Origin: Nocardia takedensis NBRC 100417
GTDB lineage: Bacteria; Actinomycetota; Actinomycetes; Mycobacteriales; Mycobacteriaceae
Length of the DNA stretch: 64,000 nucleotides
Direction: 5' to 3'
Assembly: GCF_000308695.1 (NCBI RefSeq)
Contig: NZ_BAGG01000061.1
Coordinates: forward strand, 124,001 to 188,000
How positions within the stretch are numbered: position 1 is the first letter of the stretch; every line of letters begins with the position of its first letter. Shown here piece after piece: positions 39,931-49,022 of this stretch. Under the pieces are notes generated by a model. That model saw only the letters and a program-made list of their open reading frames with translations. It had not been told where the DNA came from and ran no database searches. The position numbers and the translations under genes were made by a program.

Positions 39931-42900
39931 ATGGGTTTTTCGCCGCGTGCGCTCGCCTCGTCCTGGTGGTTCGAGGCGCCGACCGATCTCGCCACCGAAT
40001 TCGTCCGCGCCGGAGCGGATCTCGCGACCGATGTGACCTCGGCGGTGGTGCGTGTCCCGCGCCGCGCGGTCGAGGCCGGTGCGCGGGCGGGCGCGTCGCT
40101 CGCCGAGATCGGCCGCGACATCGACTTCGGCCGCGACCTCACCGCGCTCGTCGACCCGCACGCGCGCCGCAGCCAACGCCGGGTCGCCGTCCACCGGGAT
40201 CGCGCGACGGTCGAAGTGCGCGGCCTGTCCACCGACCGCGCCGAATCGGTCATCGAGGCGCTCTCGGATCGGCTCGACGACGACGAAGGCGTGCGCTGGT
40301 GGCGGGTCAACGCCGTCACCGGTCACGTCGTGGCCGCCTTGGCCGAAGGCGCGCAGGGGCTGCCGGACCTGGTCGCCGCCGTCGAATCGGTCGAATCCGA
40401 CGCGAACGTGGACGACCTGGACTGGAGTCGCGCCGTCGAACATCCCGACGACCGGGAACCGGTGCTGGCGGCCGGAATCCAGGTCGCGGGCGATCTGTGC
40501 GCGATCGGTCTTGCCGGTGTCGCCGCGCTGCTGCCGTTGCGCGGTCCCGCTCGCACGCTGCGCGCCGCCGCGGCCTTCGCCGACACCCAACCGCGCGTGC
40601 GCGGCGTCCTGGAGCAGAGTCTCGGGCGTCCCCGCACCGATGTCCTGCTCACCACCGCCAACGCCTTGGGCAACGCGCTGGGCAACCGCGCCTCCCAGGG
40701 CATCGCCAACCTGGTGGTCGACACCGTCCAGCGCGGTTTCACCTTCTCCGAGGTCCTGACCCGCTACGCCCTGTGGCAGCGCTGGGAAGCCGAACTCGGC
40801 GGGGCGGCCTTCGAGGTCGGTCAACCGCTTCCGCACCGCCCGCGCGTCGTCCCGATGCCCGCCGGGCCGGTCGAACAGGTCGCCGACGAAGTCGCCGCCG
40901 GCTCGGTGGCGGGTGCGTTGGCCACCGTCCTGGGCCGCCGCGGTCTCGTGGACACCACCGAAGCCCTCGAACTCGGCGCGCCCAAGGCCGCCCGCGCGTG
41001 TCGCGAGGCGTACGGCGCGACCGTCGCCATGACGATGTCGCGCGCGGGCGTGCTCACCCTGCACCCCGGGGTGTGGCGACGCCTGGACCGCCTCACGGCG
41101 CTGGTGGTGGACGGCGACGCGCTGCTGACCGACCGCCGCGTCGTCCTGGACGCCGAAGGCCGCGACCACGAGAGCGCGGGCCCGCACCGTGACCGCGGTG
41201 CGGCCGATTCGGCCGAGGCCGACGGTCGCCGGGTGACCGGCGCCGCGCGCGACACCGAGGAGGGCGACGCGGGATCGGGACGCACGGCGGAGTGGACGCG
41301 CGCGAGAGTGTGGAGCGCCGCGCAGCGGTTGCTGTGGCGCGAGAACGCCGAGGACGAGGACGATCGCGGGCTGACCCTGGTGCGCGGCGGGTCCGGCAAG
41401 CCCGACGCCGGGGCGACGGCCAAGCCCGCGTGGCGGGAGTTGCGCGACCACGGCGAACCGGTGGGCAAGGTGCTGGTCGGCCGTGAACTGGACCCCCGCG
41501 CGCACGCGCTGCTCGAACTCGCGCGCGCGGCCGAGTTGCGGACGGTGCTGGCGGGCGGCGCGGATGTGGCCGAATTGCGGTCGCTGTCCGACGAATTCGT
41601 AGATCGGTCGCGGTCGCTGAGCAAGCTGGTGCGGTCGATGCAGCGCGACGGTCACGTGGTGGCGGTGTTGAGTCCGCGCGCCCACAAGGCGATGGCCGCC
41701 GCCGACGTCGCGATCGGTCTGGCCCGCCGCAAGGACGACCGGACGTGGCGGATCCCGTGGGCGGCGGACGTGGTGTGCCGCGACAGCGCGCACGCGCACC
41801 GCGTGCTGGCCGCCGTCGGCCCGGCGCGCGAGGTCAGTCGCCGTGGGCGCGCGCTGGCGCTGTCCGCGGCGAGCCTCGGCGGTCTGCTGCTGGCGGTGGC
41901 CTCCGAACGCACCAGGATGGTCTCGCCGGTCACCGCCGCCCACTACACCGCCCTGATGAGCGGCGCGTACAGCGGGTGGCGCGCGGTGCGCGAGGAGCCC
42001 GCGACCGGTCTGGCCCCCATGCTGCCCTGGCACGCCCTCGACGGCGACGAAGTGCTCGACCGTCTGCCCGATCCCGGCCCGTTCGAGGAACGCGCGGAAC
42101 CCGAACGCCGACCGGAGCGGCCCGTGCTCACCTCCGCGGTCTCGTTCCTGCGGCACCTGCGCGGTGAACTCGCCGATCCGCTCACCCCGATCCTGGGCGT
42201 CGGCGCGGTCGCGACCGCGATCCTCGGCTCGCCTTCGGACGCGGTGCTGCTGTCCTCGGTGCTCGCCGTGAACGCCGTCGTCTCCGCTCAGCAGCGCAGG
42301 CGCGCCGAACAGGCCCTGCACCGCCTGCTCGAGGGCGAACAGGTCCTCGGCAGGCTGCTCGACCGCGACGCGCGGGATCTCGATCGGCACCGGGAAGTGC
42401 CCGCGGACCGACTCGCCCTCGGTGATCTGATCGCGGTGCGCCCCGGCGACGTGGTTCCCGCCGACGCCCGTCTGCTGCGGGTCGACGATCTCGAGGTCGA
42501 CGAATCCGGTCTCACCGGCGAATCGGTGACCGTCGAGAAGGACATCGCCGCCACGCCCGGCGCGGTCGTGGGCGACCGGGCCTGCATGATCTTCGAGGGC
42601 AGCACCGTGGTCAACGGGACGGCGCTGGCCGTGGTCGTCGCCGTCGGCGAGGCCACCCAGGCGGGTCGCGCGGCCTCGGGGGCCATCCCGCCCGAGAAAG
42701 GCGGCGTGCAGGCGCAGTTGCGGCAGCTCACCGACCGCGCGCTGCCGTTGACCCTCGGCGGTGGCGCGCTGGTGACCGCGTTGGGCGTGGTGCGCGGCCG
42801 GTTCCTGCGCGAGGCGATCGCCGACGGCGTCGCGGTGGCGGTGTCGGCGGTGCCCGAGGGGCTGCCGCTGGTCGCCACCGTCGCCCAGTTGGCCGCCGCG

Positions 42901-44622
42901 CGCAGGCTCTCGCGCCACGGTGTGCTGGTGCGCGCCAGTCGCACCGTGGAGGCGCTGGGCCGCGTCGACACGCTGTGCTTCGACAAGACCGGCACCCTCA
43001 CCGAGGGCAAGTTGCGGCTGACCACGCTGGCGGACCCGCACGAGCAGTGGGCCCCCGACGCCGACTCCGAGGACGCGCACCGCCTGCTGCGCGCCGCCGT
43101 GCGCGCCTGCCCCGATCCGGCCGACGGCCCGATCGCGCACGCCACCGACCGCGCGATCCTGGACGCGGCCGCCGAGGTCCTGGGCGAGGACGCCCGTCGG
43201 TGGGATTCGATCGAGGAGATCCCGTTCGAGTCCAATCGCGGCTACGCCGCCGCGCTCGGTCACACCACCGACAAGCTGCGATTGATCGTCAAAGGCGCGC
43301 CGGAGATCGTGCTGCGCCGCTGCACCCGGGTGCGCGAACGCGACGGCGGCAGTACGGAATTGGACGCGGCCACCCGCGAGCGCGTCGAACGCGCCGTCCA
43401 CGATCTGGCCGAGCAGGGTCTGCGGGTCCTGGTCGTCGCGCGCCGTGACCTGCGCTCCGAACCCGACGACGTCGAGGGCATGGTCGGCGAGCTGACCGTC
43501 CTCGGTTTCCTCGGCCTGGCCGACACGCCGCGTCCGCAGACGGTGCCGCTGGTGCGAGCGTTGCGGAGCAACGACATCAGCGTCCGCATGATCACCGGCG
43601 ACCACCCCGTGACGGCCGCCGCCGTGGCCAGGCAACTCGGCATCGACGACGCGCGGGTGACCACGGGGGCCGACCTGGACGGCCTGGACGACACCGCACA
43701 ACTCGCGCTGATCGAACGCAGCAGCGTATTCGCCCGCGTCGATCCCGAACAGAAGGTCCGCATCGTCTCGGCGCTGCGCCGTTCGGGTCACGTCGTCGGC
43801 ATGACCGGCGACGGCAGCAACGACGCCGCCGCGATCCGCTCCGCCGATATCGGCATCGGGTTGGCCGCGCACGGGTCCGCCGCCGCCCGCAACGCCGCGG
43901 ACCTGGTGCTGACCCGGCCCGATCCGCTGGCGCTGCTGCACGCGCTGGTGGAGGGTCGCGGCATGTGGCAGCGGGTCACCGACGCGGTCGGCGTCCTGGT
44001 GGGCGGCAACGCGGGCGAGGTCGCCTTCACGCTCTACGGGACGGCGCTCAGCGGGGAGGCCCCGCTGGGCACTCGACAGTTCCTGCTGGTCAACATGCTC
44101 ACCGACATGTTCCCCGCGATGGCGCTGGCGCTGTCGCCGGATCGTGACGCCCTCCCGCCCGACGAGGACGACCCCGAGGTACTGGCCCGCCACGCCTCCG
44201 AGCGTCTGGCGCAGTCGCGTCCCGCCGAACTCGGCGAGGAGTTGGTCCGCACGCTGGCGGTGCGCGGGATCGCGACCGCCTCGGGCGCGTCGGCGGCCTG
44301 GACCATCGGCCGCTACACCGGCACGCGGCAGCGCGCGGCGACCATCGGCTTGGTGGCCCTGGTCGGCGCGCAACTGGGGCAGACCCTGGTCTCCGGGTAC
44401 CGCAGTCCGCTGGTGTGGGGGACCACACTCGCCAGCGGCGCGGTCCTCGGCGCGATCGTCATGACCCCTGGACTGTGCACCTACTTCGGCTGTCGGCCGA
44501 TGGGACCGGTCGGCTGGACCACCGCGCTGACCTGCGCGGGGACCGCCACTGCGGCGGCGACGGTACTGCCGAGAGCGCTGCCCGCCGCGGTCCTGCCGCG
44601 CCTCGCGCCGCAGGAGCGGTGA
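39931..44622 (+). CDS. Very long cation-transporting P-type ATPase (CtpI-like)
   Basis: 1,563 aa; GGTAGGAGG before the ATG. The C-terminal half is a complete P-type ATPase: TGES (862-865, actuator), PEGLP in helix M4 (975-979), DKTGTLTEG with phosphorylated D1018, KGAPEIVLRRC (nucleotide domain), and the hinge TGDGSND (GDGSND 1293-1298). The PEGLP motif resembles Ca-type pumps, not CPx heavy-metal pumps. The N-terminal ~640 residues are atypical, with metal-binding-domain-like strands (RATVEVRGLSTDRAESVIEALSD) and a second, degenerate HAD-like half. Length and layout match mycobacterial CtpI (about 1,630 aa). The transported ion is not established. Confidence 0.87.
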   Translation: MGFSPRALASSWWFEAPTDLATEFVRAGADLATDVTSAVVRVPRRAVEAGARAGASLAEIGRDIDFGRDLTALVDPHARRSQRRVAVHRDRATVEVRGLSTDRAESVIEALSDRLDDDEGVRWWRVNAVTGHVVAALAEGAQGLPDLVAAVESVESDANVDDLDWSRAVEHPDDREPVLAAGIQVAGDLCAIGLAGVAALLPLRGPARTLRAAAAFADTQPRVRGVLEQSLGRPRTDVLLTTANALGNALGNRASQGIANLVVDTVQRGFTFSEVLTRYALWQRWEAELGGAAFEVGQPLPHRPRVVPMPAGPVEQVADEVAAGSVAGALATVLGRRGLVDTTEALELGAPKAARACREAYGATVAMTMSRAGVLTLHPGVWRRLDRLTALVVDGDALLTDRRVVLDAEGRDHESAGPHRDRGAADSAEADGRRVTGAARDTEEGDAGSGRTAEWTRARVWSAAQRLLWRENAEDEDDRGLTLVRGGSGKPDAGATAKPAWRELRDHGEPVGKVLVGRELDPRAHALLELARAAELRTVLAGGADVAELRSLSDEFVDRSRSLSKLVRSMQRDGHVVAVLSPRAHKAMAAADVAIGLARRKDDRTWRIPWAADVVCRDSAHAHRVLAAVGPAREVSRRGRALALSAASLGGLLLAVASERTRMVSPVTAAHYTALMSGAYSGWRAVREEPATGLAPMLPWHALDGDEVLDRLPDPGPFEERAEPERRPERPVLTSAVSFLRHLRGELADPLTPILGVGAVATAILGSPSDAVLLSSVLAVNAVVSAQQRRRAEQALHRLLEGEQVLGRLLDRDARDLDRHREVPADRLALGDLIAVRPGDVVPADARLLRVDDLEVDESGLTGESVTVEKDIAATPGAVVGDRACMIFEGSTVVNGTALAVVVAVGEATQAGRAASGAIPPEKGGVQAQLRQLTDRALPLTLGGGALVTALGVVRGRFLREAIADGVAVAVSAVPEGLPLVATVAQLAAARRLSRHGVLVRASRTVEALGRVDTLCFDKTGTLTEGKLRLTTLADPHEQWAPDADSEDAHRLLRAAVRACPDPADGPIAHATDRAILDAAAEVLGEDARRWDSIEEIPFESNRGYAAALGHTTDKLRLIVKGAPEIVLRRCTRVRERDGGSTELDAATRERVERAVHDLAEQGLRVLVVARRDLRSEPDDVEGMVGELTVLGFLGLADTPRPQTVPLVRALRSNDISVRMITGDHPVTAAAVARQLGIDDARVTTGADLDGLDDTAQLALIERSSVFARVDPEQKVRIVSALRRSGHVVGMTGDGSNDAAAIRSADIGIGLAAHGSAAARNAADLVLTRPDPLALLHALVEGRGMWQRVTDAVGVLVGGNAGEVAFTLYGTALSGEAPLGTRQFLLVNMLTDMFPAMALALSPDRDALPPDEDDPEVLARHASERLAQSRPAELGEELVRTLAVRGIATASGASAAWTIGRYTGTRQRAATIGLVALVGAQLGQTLVSGYRSPLVWGTTLASGAVLGAIVMTPGLCTYFGCRPMGPVGWTTALTCAGTATAAATVLPRALPAAVLPRLAPQER

Positions 44623-44708
44623 GCTCCCGCACGTCGGCTCCCGGATTCATCGTGGAGACGACGGGTAGGCCGAGAGCGTCAGACGTTCCAGCGATGGAGG
44701 AGGTAGGT

Positions 44709-44951
44709 ATGCCCGAGCACACCGGCGGTGCCCGTGAAGGCGTCGAAGGCGTCGTGGAAGGCGTCAAGGGCAAGATCAAGGAAGCCGCGGGCGCGGTGAG
44801 CGGGCACGACGACCTCGCACAGGAGGGTCGTGCGCAGCAGGACAAGGCCGATTCCCAGCGGGAGGCGGCCGCCAAGGAAGCCGAGGCGGAGAAGGCGCGC
44901 GCCGAGGCCGACGTGGACGAGGCGCGCCAGTCCTCACACCAGGACAGGTGA
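44709..44951 (+). CDS. CsbD family stress protein
   Basis: 80 aa with GGAGGAGG upstream. The core GVEGVVEGVKGKIKEAAGAVSGHDDLAQEGRAQQDKA is the CsbD signature, followed by an Ala/Glu/Lys-rich helical tail. CsbD proteins are sigma-B-type general stress proteins in Bacillus and are predicted intrinsically flexible; molecular function unknown. A 13-bp hairpin ends the transcript. Confidence 0.9.
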   Translation: MPEHTGGAREGVEGVVEGVKGKIKEAAGAVSGHDDLAQEGRAQQDKADSQREAAAKEAEAEKARAEADVDEARQSSHQDR

Positions 44952-44961
44952 GAGCGGACGC

Positions 44962-44992
44962 GAACGCCGGGCGGTACCGCCGCCCGGCGTTC
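44962..44992 (+). terminator. 13-bp perfect hairpin after the CsbD gene
   Basis: Arms 44962-44974 and 44980-44992 are exact complements with a five-base loop. It lies 10 bases past the stop codon and before the ribosome site of the CinA-like gene, so it separates the two transcripts. Confidence 0.65.
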
Positions 44993-45028
44993 CGTCGTCG
45001 GTGGGGGAGTGGAAGAAGGAGGTCGATG

Positions 45029-45532
45029 ATGACCGTGCGTGAAGACCGCGCCGATATCGGCGCGACGAGTGAGCGCATCGCCGCACACGCCCTCGACCGG
45101 GGCATCACCTTGGCCGTGGCCGAATCCCTGACGGCGGGCAACCTGGCGGCCGCGCTCGGCGCGGCCCCGGATTCGGGGACGTGGTTCGCGGGCGGTGTGG
45201 TGGCCTACACCGAGGAGGTCAAGCGGCGGGTGCTCGGCATGCCGGACGTGCCGGTGGTGTCCTGCACCGCCGCCGCGGCGATGGCGCGCGGCGTCCGCGA
45301 ATTGCTGCGCGCCGACGTCGCGGTGGCCGTGACAGGCGTGGGCGGGCCCGGCGCGCAGGACGGCGAACCGGCGGGCTCGGTGTGGTTCGCTGTCACCGAC
45401 GGCGACGAAACCCGCGAATGGCACCGCGAATTCGACGGCGATCCGGTCCGCGTCCTGGAGCAGACGCTGTGGTGCGCGCTGACCGGCGTCGAAGAACTGC
45501 TCGCGGACGCCGCGGACCGCATCGGCTCCTGA
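45029..45532 (+). CDS. CinA C-terminal domain protein (nicotinamide-nucleotide amidohydrolase, PncC-like)
   Basis: 167 aa. Of two adjacent ATGs the second (45029) has the better distance (six bases) to AAGGAGG. Family motifs: LAVAESLTAGNLAAAL, FAGGVVAYTEEVKRRVLGM and VAVTGVGGPGAQDGEPAGSVWFAV, i.e. the stand-alone CinA-C domain. Characterised members deamidate nicotinamide mononucleotide to nicotinic acid mononucleotide in pyridine-nucleotide recycling. No N-terminal MoCF-like domain, so not full-length CinA. A bidirectional terminator follows. Confidence 0.9.
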   Translation: MTVREDRADIGATSERIAAHALDRGITLAVAESLTAGNLAAALGAAPDSGTWFAGGVVAYTEEVKRRVLGMPDVPVVSCTAAAAMARGVRELLRADVAVAVTGVGGPGAQDGEPAGSVWFAVTDGDETREWHREFDGDPVRVLEQTLWCALTGVEELLADAADRIGS

Positions 45533-45554
45533 AATCCGCTGTGCCACAAGAACG

Positions 45555-45586
45555 GAGGCCCGCCGTCCAGGTGCACGGCGGGCCTC
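45555..45586. terminator. 12-bp perfect hairpin between convergent genes
   Basis: Arms 45555-45566 and 45575-45586 are exact complements with an eight-base loop, between the CinA-like gene (plus) and the DUF4235 gene (minus). Confidence 0.65.
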
Positions 45587-45599
45587 GGTGTATCTCGTG

Positions 45600-45863
45600 C
45601 TACTTGTCCGGCCAGGTGCCGGTGATCCGCTGATATCCTGTCGCGCCCGCGCGGTCGATGGCGGCCTTCACCAGGCCGAAGATCGCGCCTTGCAGGGCGG
45701 CGGCGATCAGGACCTCGCGCCACCCGTGGTCGCGCGCGGTGGCGGTGGGGGCTTGGTCCTCACCGCTGACCCCGCGCCACACGCGCGTGAACACGGCGTT
45801 GGCGGCGACGCCGCCGAGGACGCCGACGGCCATGCCCAGCGGCTTGCACAACGTGCTCGTCAT
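45600..45863 (-). CDS. DUF4235 family small membrane protein
   Basis: 87 aa. KPLGMAVGVLGGVAANAVFTRVWR and WREVLIAAALQGAIFGLVKAAIDRAGA give two hydrophobic segments in the DUF4235 order, with a WPDK tail. Its ATG overlaps the stop of the upstream DUF3618 gene by four bases (ATGA), so translation is coupled. Function unknown; the family co-occurs with DUF3618 and holin-like proteins. Confidence 0.9.
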   Translation of the reverse strand: MTSTLCKPLGMAVGVLGGVAANAVFTRVWRGVSGEDQAPTATARDHGWREVLIAAALQGAIFGLVKAAIDRAGATGYQRITGTWPDK

Positions 45864-46582
45864 GAACGCCTCCGTCGCAACACGATCCAGGTGATCAGCG
45901 CCGCCGATCCCGCGGTCGCCGCGATCACCGGCACACGATTGCGTCGCGTGGATTCCGCGACCTGCTTGCGGACGTCGTCGAGCGGTTCGCTCAGGGACGG
46001 CGCGGCGTTGGTGACCGTCGTCTTGGCCTGCGTCGCACGATGTTTGGCCGCCTCCGCGGTCTGGTGCGCGCGCTGCTTGGCGGCGTCGGCGACCTCGGCG
46101 GCCCGATGCTTGGCGGACTCGGTGGTCTCGTGCAGCTTCGCCTCGGCGCGCGCCGGGACGTCGACCCGGTCGCTGAGCTCGGAGATCGTCGCGCCGAGTT
46201 CCTCCCGCGCGCGATCACGGTCGGCCCGCAGTTCCTCGGGCGTCTCCGGTTCCGCGGGAACGGGTTTCGGGGCGCGGGAGGTGGTCGTCTCGGGGTCGGC
46301 CGCCGGTTCGGCGACCGCCGCCGGTTCGGCGGGCGGCGCGGGGCGGGACACGTCGCCGGTCTCCGGCACCTCCGATGCCGCCTTCGCGGCGGCGGGTTCG
46401 GAGGTGGCGGTCACGGGCGGGACGACGATGGCGTCCGGATCGGCAGGCGTCCCCGGCACCGCGGAGGGCCCGCCGCCGATGGGGGTGCCGAAGGGCGACG
46501 GCTCGCCCGGCGGCGTGGGCGGGACGTCGGGGTTCTCGGCGGCGGGCTTCTTCCCGCCGCCCTGACGCTTCTGTTCGGTCAT
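45860..46582 (-). CDS. DUF3618 domain protein with long Pro/Ala head and C-terminal membrane anchor
   Basis: 240 aa. Residues 1-110 are a disordered Pro/Ala/Glu region; DRAREELGATISELSDRVDVPARAEAKL is the DUF3618 core; an Ala/Lys/His helical repeat (AAEVADAAKQRAHQTAEAAKHRATQAK) follows, then one C-terminal membrane helix (VIAATAGSAALITWIVL) and an Arg tail. The disordered head is longer than in usual family members. The start ATG overlaps the holin-like gene's stop (4 bases), and its own stop overlaps the DUF4235 start. Confidence 0.88.
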   Translation of the reverse strand: MTEQKRQGGGKKPAAENPDVPPTPPGEPSPFGTPIGGGPSAVPGTPADPDAIVVPPVTATSEPAAAKAASEVPETGDVSRPAPPAEPAAVAEPAADPETTTSRAPKPVPAEPETPEELRADRDRAREELGATISELSDRVDVPARAEAKLHETTESAKHRAAEVADAAKQRAHQTAEAAKHRATQAKTTVTNAAPSLSEPLDDVRKQVAESTRRNRVPVIAATAGSAALITWIVLRRRRS

Positions 46583-46995
46583 CCTCGACTCCCTTCGCGC
46601 ACCGCGGCCCAGTCCTCGCGCACGGCTCCAGCGGTATCGGTCGGCACCGGCGGCGCCGCCTCGGTGACGGTGCGCTTGCCGATCAGGGCCAGCACGCCGC
46701 CGAGGGCCAGCAGCGCCGCGCCCACGATCAGGGCCGAGGCCCACTCCGGCAGGACCAGTGCCAGGGCGAACACGGCGGCCGCGACCAGCGCGATCCCACC
46801 GTAGAGCGCCAACAGCGCACCCGCGCCCGCCACGCCGATGCCGCGGGCCATGCCGCCCGCCTTCTCCTGGACCTCCCAGCGCGCGAGGCGGATCTCGTCG
46901 CGCACCAGGCGGGTCATCTGGGTGGTCGCGTCGTCGACCAGTTGCGATATGGACCGTTCGTCGGCATCGGGCCGGTTCTCCGTGTGTTGGACCAT
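46579..46995 (-). CDS. Phage-holin-superfamily (DUF1469) membrane protein
   Basis: 138 aa; GGAGG upstream of the ATG. SISQLVDDATTQMTRLVRDEIRLARWEVQEKA is the DUF1469/holin_3_6 amphipathic opening, then two hydrophobic segments (ALLALYGGIALVAAAVFALALVL and ALIVGAALLALGGVLALIG) and a charged tail. First gene of the DUF1469-DUF3618-DUF4235 operon, a set typical of actinobacterial envelope-stress loci. There is no evidence for a real lysis role. Confidence 0.88.
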   Translation of the reverse strand: MVQHTENRPDADERSISQLVDDATTQMTRLVRDEIRLARWEVQEKAGGMARGIGVAGAGALLALYGGIALVAAAVFALALVLPEWASALIVGAALLALGGVLALIGKRTVTEAAPPVPTDTAGAVREDWAAVREGSRG

Positions 46996-47095
46996 GTATC
47001 CCACCTCCTCACTCCGACATCTACCCGGGCACGAGCCCCTGAAACGGGCCGAACCCTCGGTTCCGAGCCCGGTGCGAGGTGGGGCGTTCCCGCGT

Positions 47096-47245
47096 TCAGG
47101 ACGGCGGATTGCCGGTACTGGGACCGGCCCCCTCGCCGTAGTCGGGCGGGCGGTCCGAAGGACGCGGCTTGCGGCGGACGGCGACACCGCGGGCGACCAC
47201 GATCACCACCACCAGGACCAGGGCGAGTATCAACAGCAGTTCCAT
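47096..47245 (-). CDS. 49-aa single-pass membrane peptide
   Basis: A short frame with an ATG at 47245 (GGGTAGGA upstream). An N-terminal hydrophobic helix, ELLLILALVLVVVIVVARG, is followed by a basic patch and a Pro/Gly-rich hydrophilic tail (RRKPRPSDRPPDYGEGAG). Composition and ribosome site support a real gene although the length is small. Function unknown. It lies 100 bases upstream of the holin-like gene on the same strand and could be in the same transcript. Confidence 0.6.
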   Translation of the reverse strand: MELLLILALVLVVVIVVARGVAVRRKPRPSDRPPDYGEGAGPSTGNPPS

Positions 47246-47415
47246 ACCGTCGTCCTACCCTGCGGCCAAGCCGTCAACCACGGGCGGACACTATCGAGGC
47301 CGTCACACCGATCGTGTCCGCACCGGTCAGAACGTCACGTCGGGAATCTCGAGCGGGGTCCGGCCGTGGGCACACAAGGTGTCGGCCGCCGCGACCCGCA
47401 GGACCCGGTGAGCGA

Positions 47416-48354
47416 TCACCGCACGCCGTCGCGGGGGATGGCGGCCGGGATCTCCAGGACCTGGCCGCTGTGCGTGGTGACGTACACGCTGTCGGCGCCG
47501 AACGCGGAACCCGCCGCGCCGACGGTGATGCCCGCGGGCAGCGTCAGACCGGTCGCGATGGCGCACACCGAACCGTCGGTGTCGATGCGCCACACCTGCC
47601 CGGCGAAATAGGCCGGGGCGTAGAGCCGTCCGCGCGCGTCGATGTCCAGATCGTCGAGGAAGGCGTTCTGGTAGCCGTCGGGCGGACGGAAGTAGGTGCG
47701 AGCCGTGCCGGTGGCGGTGTCGATGGCCAGGACCCGGGTGTCGCCGATCGACACGTTGGCGAACAGCGTGCGCCCGTCGGCGGAGACGGCGAGTCCGTTG
47801 GCCGGGGTCTCGCGGTACCAACCGCGGTGCACGGTGCCGTCGGGGTCGACGCGGTCCAGCGCGGGGACGAGGTCGTTGGAGGTGAACACGGTGCCGTCCG
47901 GCGCGCGGACCACGCCGTTGCCCATCGACAGCTCCGAGGCGTAGGGGGTCACCGCGCCGGTGTCGGGGTCCAGGCGGAACAGTGTCGCGAAACCGAAGGT
48001 GGGGGCGAGCAGGGCGGGGGCGGAGATGCCGGAACCGACGAGCACGGTCCCGTCGGGCAGCGGGGCGAGGCCGCCGGGGGCCTCGACGGAGGCCAGCGTG
48101 CGGGGCGCGGCGCCCGGCGCGTCGATGACCTCGATCTTGTTGCCGAGCCAGTCGCTGACGAGCAGACGCCCGCGACGGTCGACGGCGACGGCCTCGAAGG
48201 TCCGGGGCTCGGCGACCAGCGAGCGAACCGGTCCGACATCCGGGCAGCCCGGGATCGCCGTGGTCTGCTGTCCGACGGCGGTGGTGGGGGAGGCGGCTCC
48301 GACCAGCAGAATCGCGCCCAGGGTCAAGGATCTGACAATGCTTCTCGTTCGCAC
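47416..48354 (-). CDS. Secreted SMP-30/NHL-type beta-propeller protein
   Basis: 312 aa from a GTG at 48354, chosen because it yields a Sec signal (RTRSIVRSLTLGAILLVGAASPTTAVG); the frame upstream is Arg-rich shadow. Repeated blades such as DRRGRLLVSDWLGNKIEVID, APDGTVFTSNDLV, SADGRTLFANVSIGD and DARGRLYAPAYFAGQVWRID form a six-bladed propeller like gluconolactonase/SMP-30 or NHL proteins. Catalytic metal ligands are not obvious, so binding rather than lactonase activity is possible. It is divergent from the LuxR regulator of the PKS cluster, and cluster membership is uncertain. Confidence 0.8.
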   Translation of the reverse strand: MRTRSIVRSLTLGAILLVGAASPTTAVGQQTTAIPGCPDVGPVRSLVAEPRTFEAVAVDRRGRLLVSDWLGNKIEVIDAPGAAPRTLASVEAPGGLAPLPDGTVLVGSGISAPALLAPTFGFATLFRLDPDTGAVTPYASELSMGNGVVRAPDGTVFTSNDLVPALDRVDPDGTVHRGWYRETPANGLAVSADGRTLFANVSIGDTRVLAIDTATGTARTYFRPPDGYQNAFLDDLDIDARGRLYAPAYFAGQVWRIDTDGSVCAIATGLTLPAGITVGAAGSAFGADSVYVTTHSGQVLEIPAAIPRDGVR

Positions 48355-48789
48355 GAAGGGATCATCGGCGCTGCGTACCGGACATGCGACCGGTGGGCGG
48401 GCGAATCGCCGGCTGTTCCGTCGGATTTCATCTGCCCGTCGCCGGGCCGCTCGTAATCGACCGATGCCCAACGCCGTACCCGCGAATACCGGACGGTATC
48501 GATACCGATGTGTGATGGGCCGCCCCGGGCGCGGTCGACCGGACGGTCGCGTCGGGAAGAATGGCGTGCCCGGAATTGCGTCACGATGTGACCACGCTTG
48601 CCATCGGGAGGTTGCGCAAACGGCTGCGCGGCTGTGAACATTACGTGAATCCCCCGAGGTCCGGTGTCGGCCGTTCGACGGACACCGCAGGTGACGCGCC
48701 CCTCCCGCACCGACCGGCGAACCCGGTTTTCCGTTTTCAAACCTGGAATTCGGACTGTTCACCGAATTGTTCGACCGCGTTGGCATCCA
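48355..48789. other. Intergenic region between the NHL protein and the LuxR regulator promoter
   Basis: About 435 bases without a credible gene: frames here are short, Arg/Pro-rich and lack ribosome sites. It contains a 14-bp palindrome (48494-48507) and leads into the regulator promoter. No RNA gene or repeat was seen. Confidence 0.5.
48494..48507. promoter_or_regulatory. 14-bp perfect palindrome CGGTATCGATACCG, possible operator
   Basis: A fully symmetric sequence 140 bases upstream of the NHL gene start and about 300 bases upstream of the LuxR promoter boxes. The size suits a dimeric repressor site (TetR/GntR-like); no binding protein is known. Confidence 0.35.
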
Positions 48790-48844
48790 AGGGTTTCGCG
48801 CTTCCCGCATAGGGGTTCAGTGCCCCGGGATATCGGGCTAGACT
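48790..48844 (+). promoter_or_regulatory. Putative LuxR-gene promoter with AGGG(G)TT repeats
   Basis: AGGGTTT (48790) and AGGGGTT (48811) are spaced 21 bases apart. The second abuts a candidate -35 TTCAGT (48816-48821); a -10 TAGACT (48839-48844) follows after 17 bases. The geometry is identical to the PKS promoter, suggesting autoregulation. The -35 is weak, as expected for an activator-dependent promoter. Confidence 0.45.
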
Positions 48845-49022
48845 TGCCGAATCGCATGATCAAACAGGGTGGGAAGGGAAGCGGGAGAGGCACTTCGGCG
48901 CAATTCTCGGCCAACAACCTTGTCCACGAAGTGAAATCATCGGGTCATGTCCGGGTGACGAGGCAGCGACGACGCGCCGCCGCACTGTCGTGCTGCTGAT
49001 ACATCAGGTGGGGAATTTTCGA

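Noticed and set aside
39520..44373. 1,617-codon open frame antisense to the P-type ATPase gene
   Set aside because: Same GC-bias artefact: no motifs, Gln/Arg/His-rich composition, while the plus strand encodes all P-type ATPase motifs.
48664..48999. Possible small gene upstream of the LuxR regulator
   Set aside because: Arg/Pro/Ser-rich, no ribosome site, and overlaps the putative promoter repeats and the regulator's own leader.
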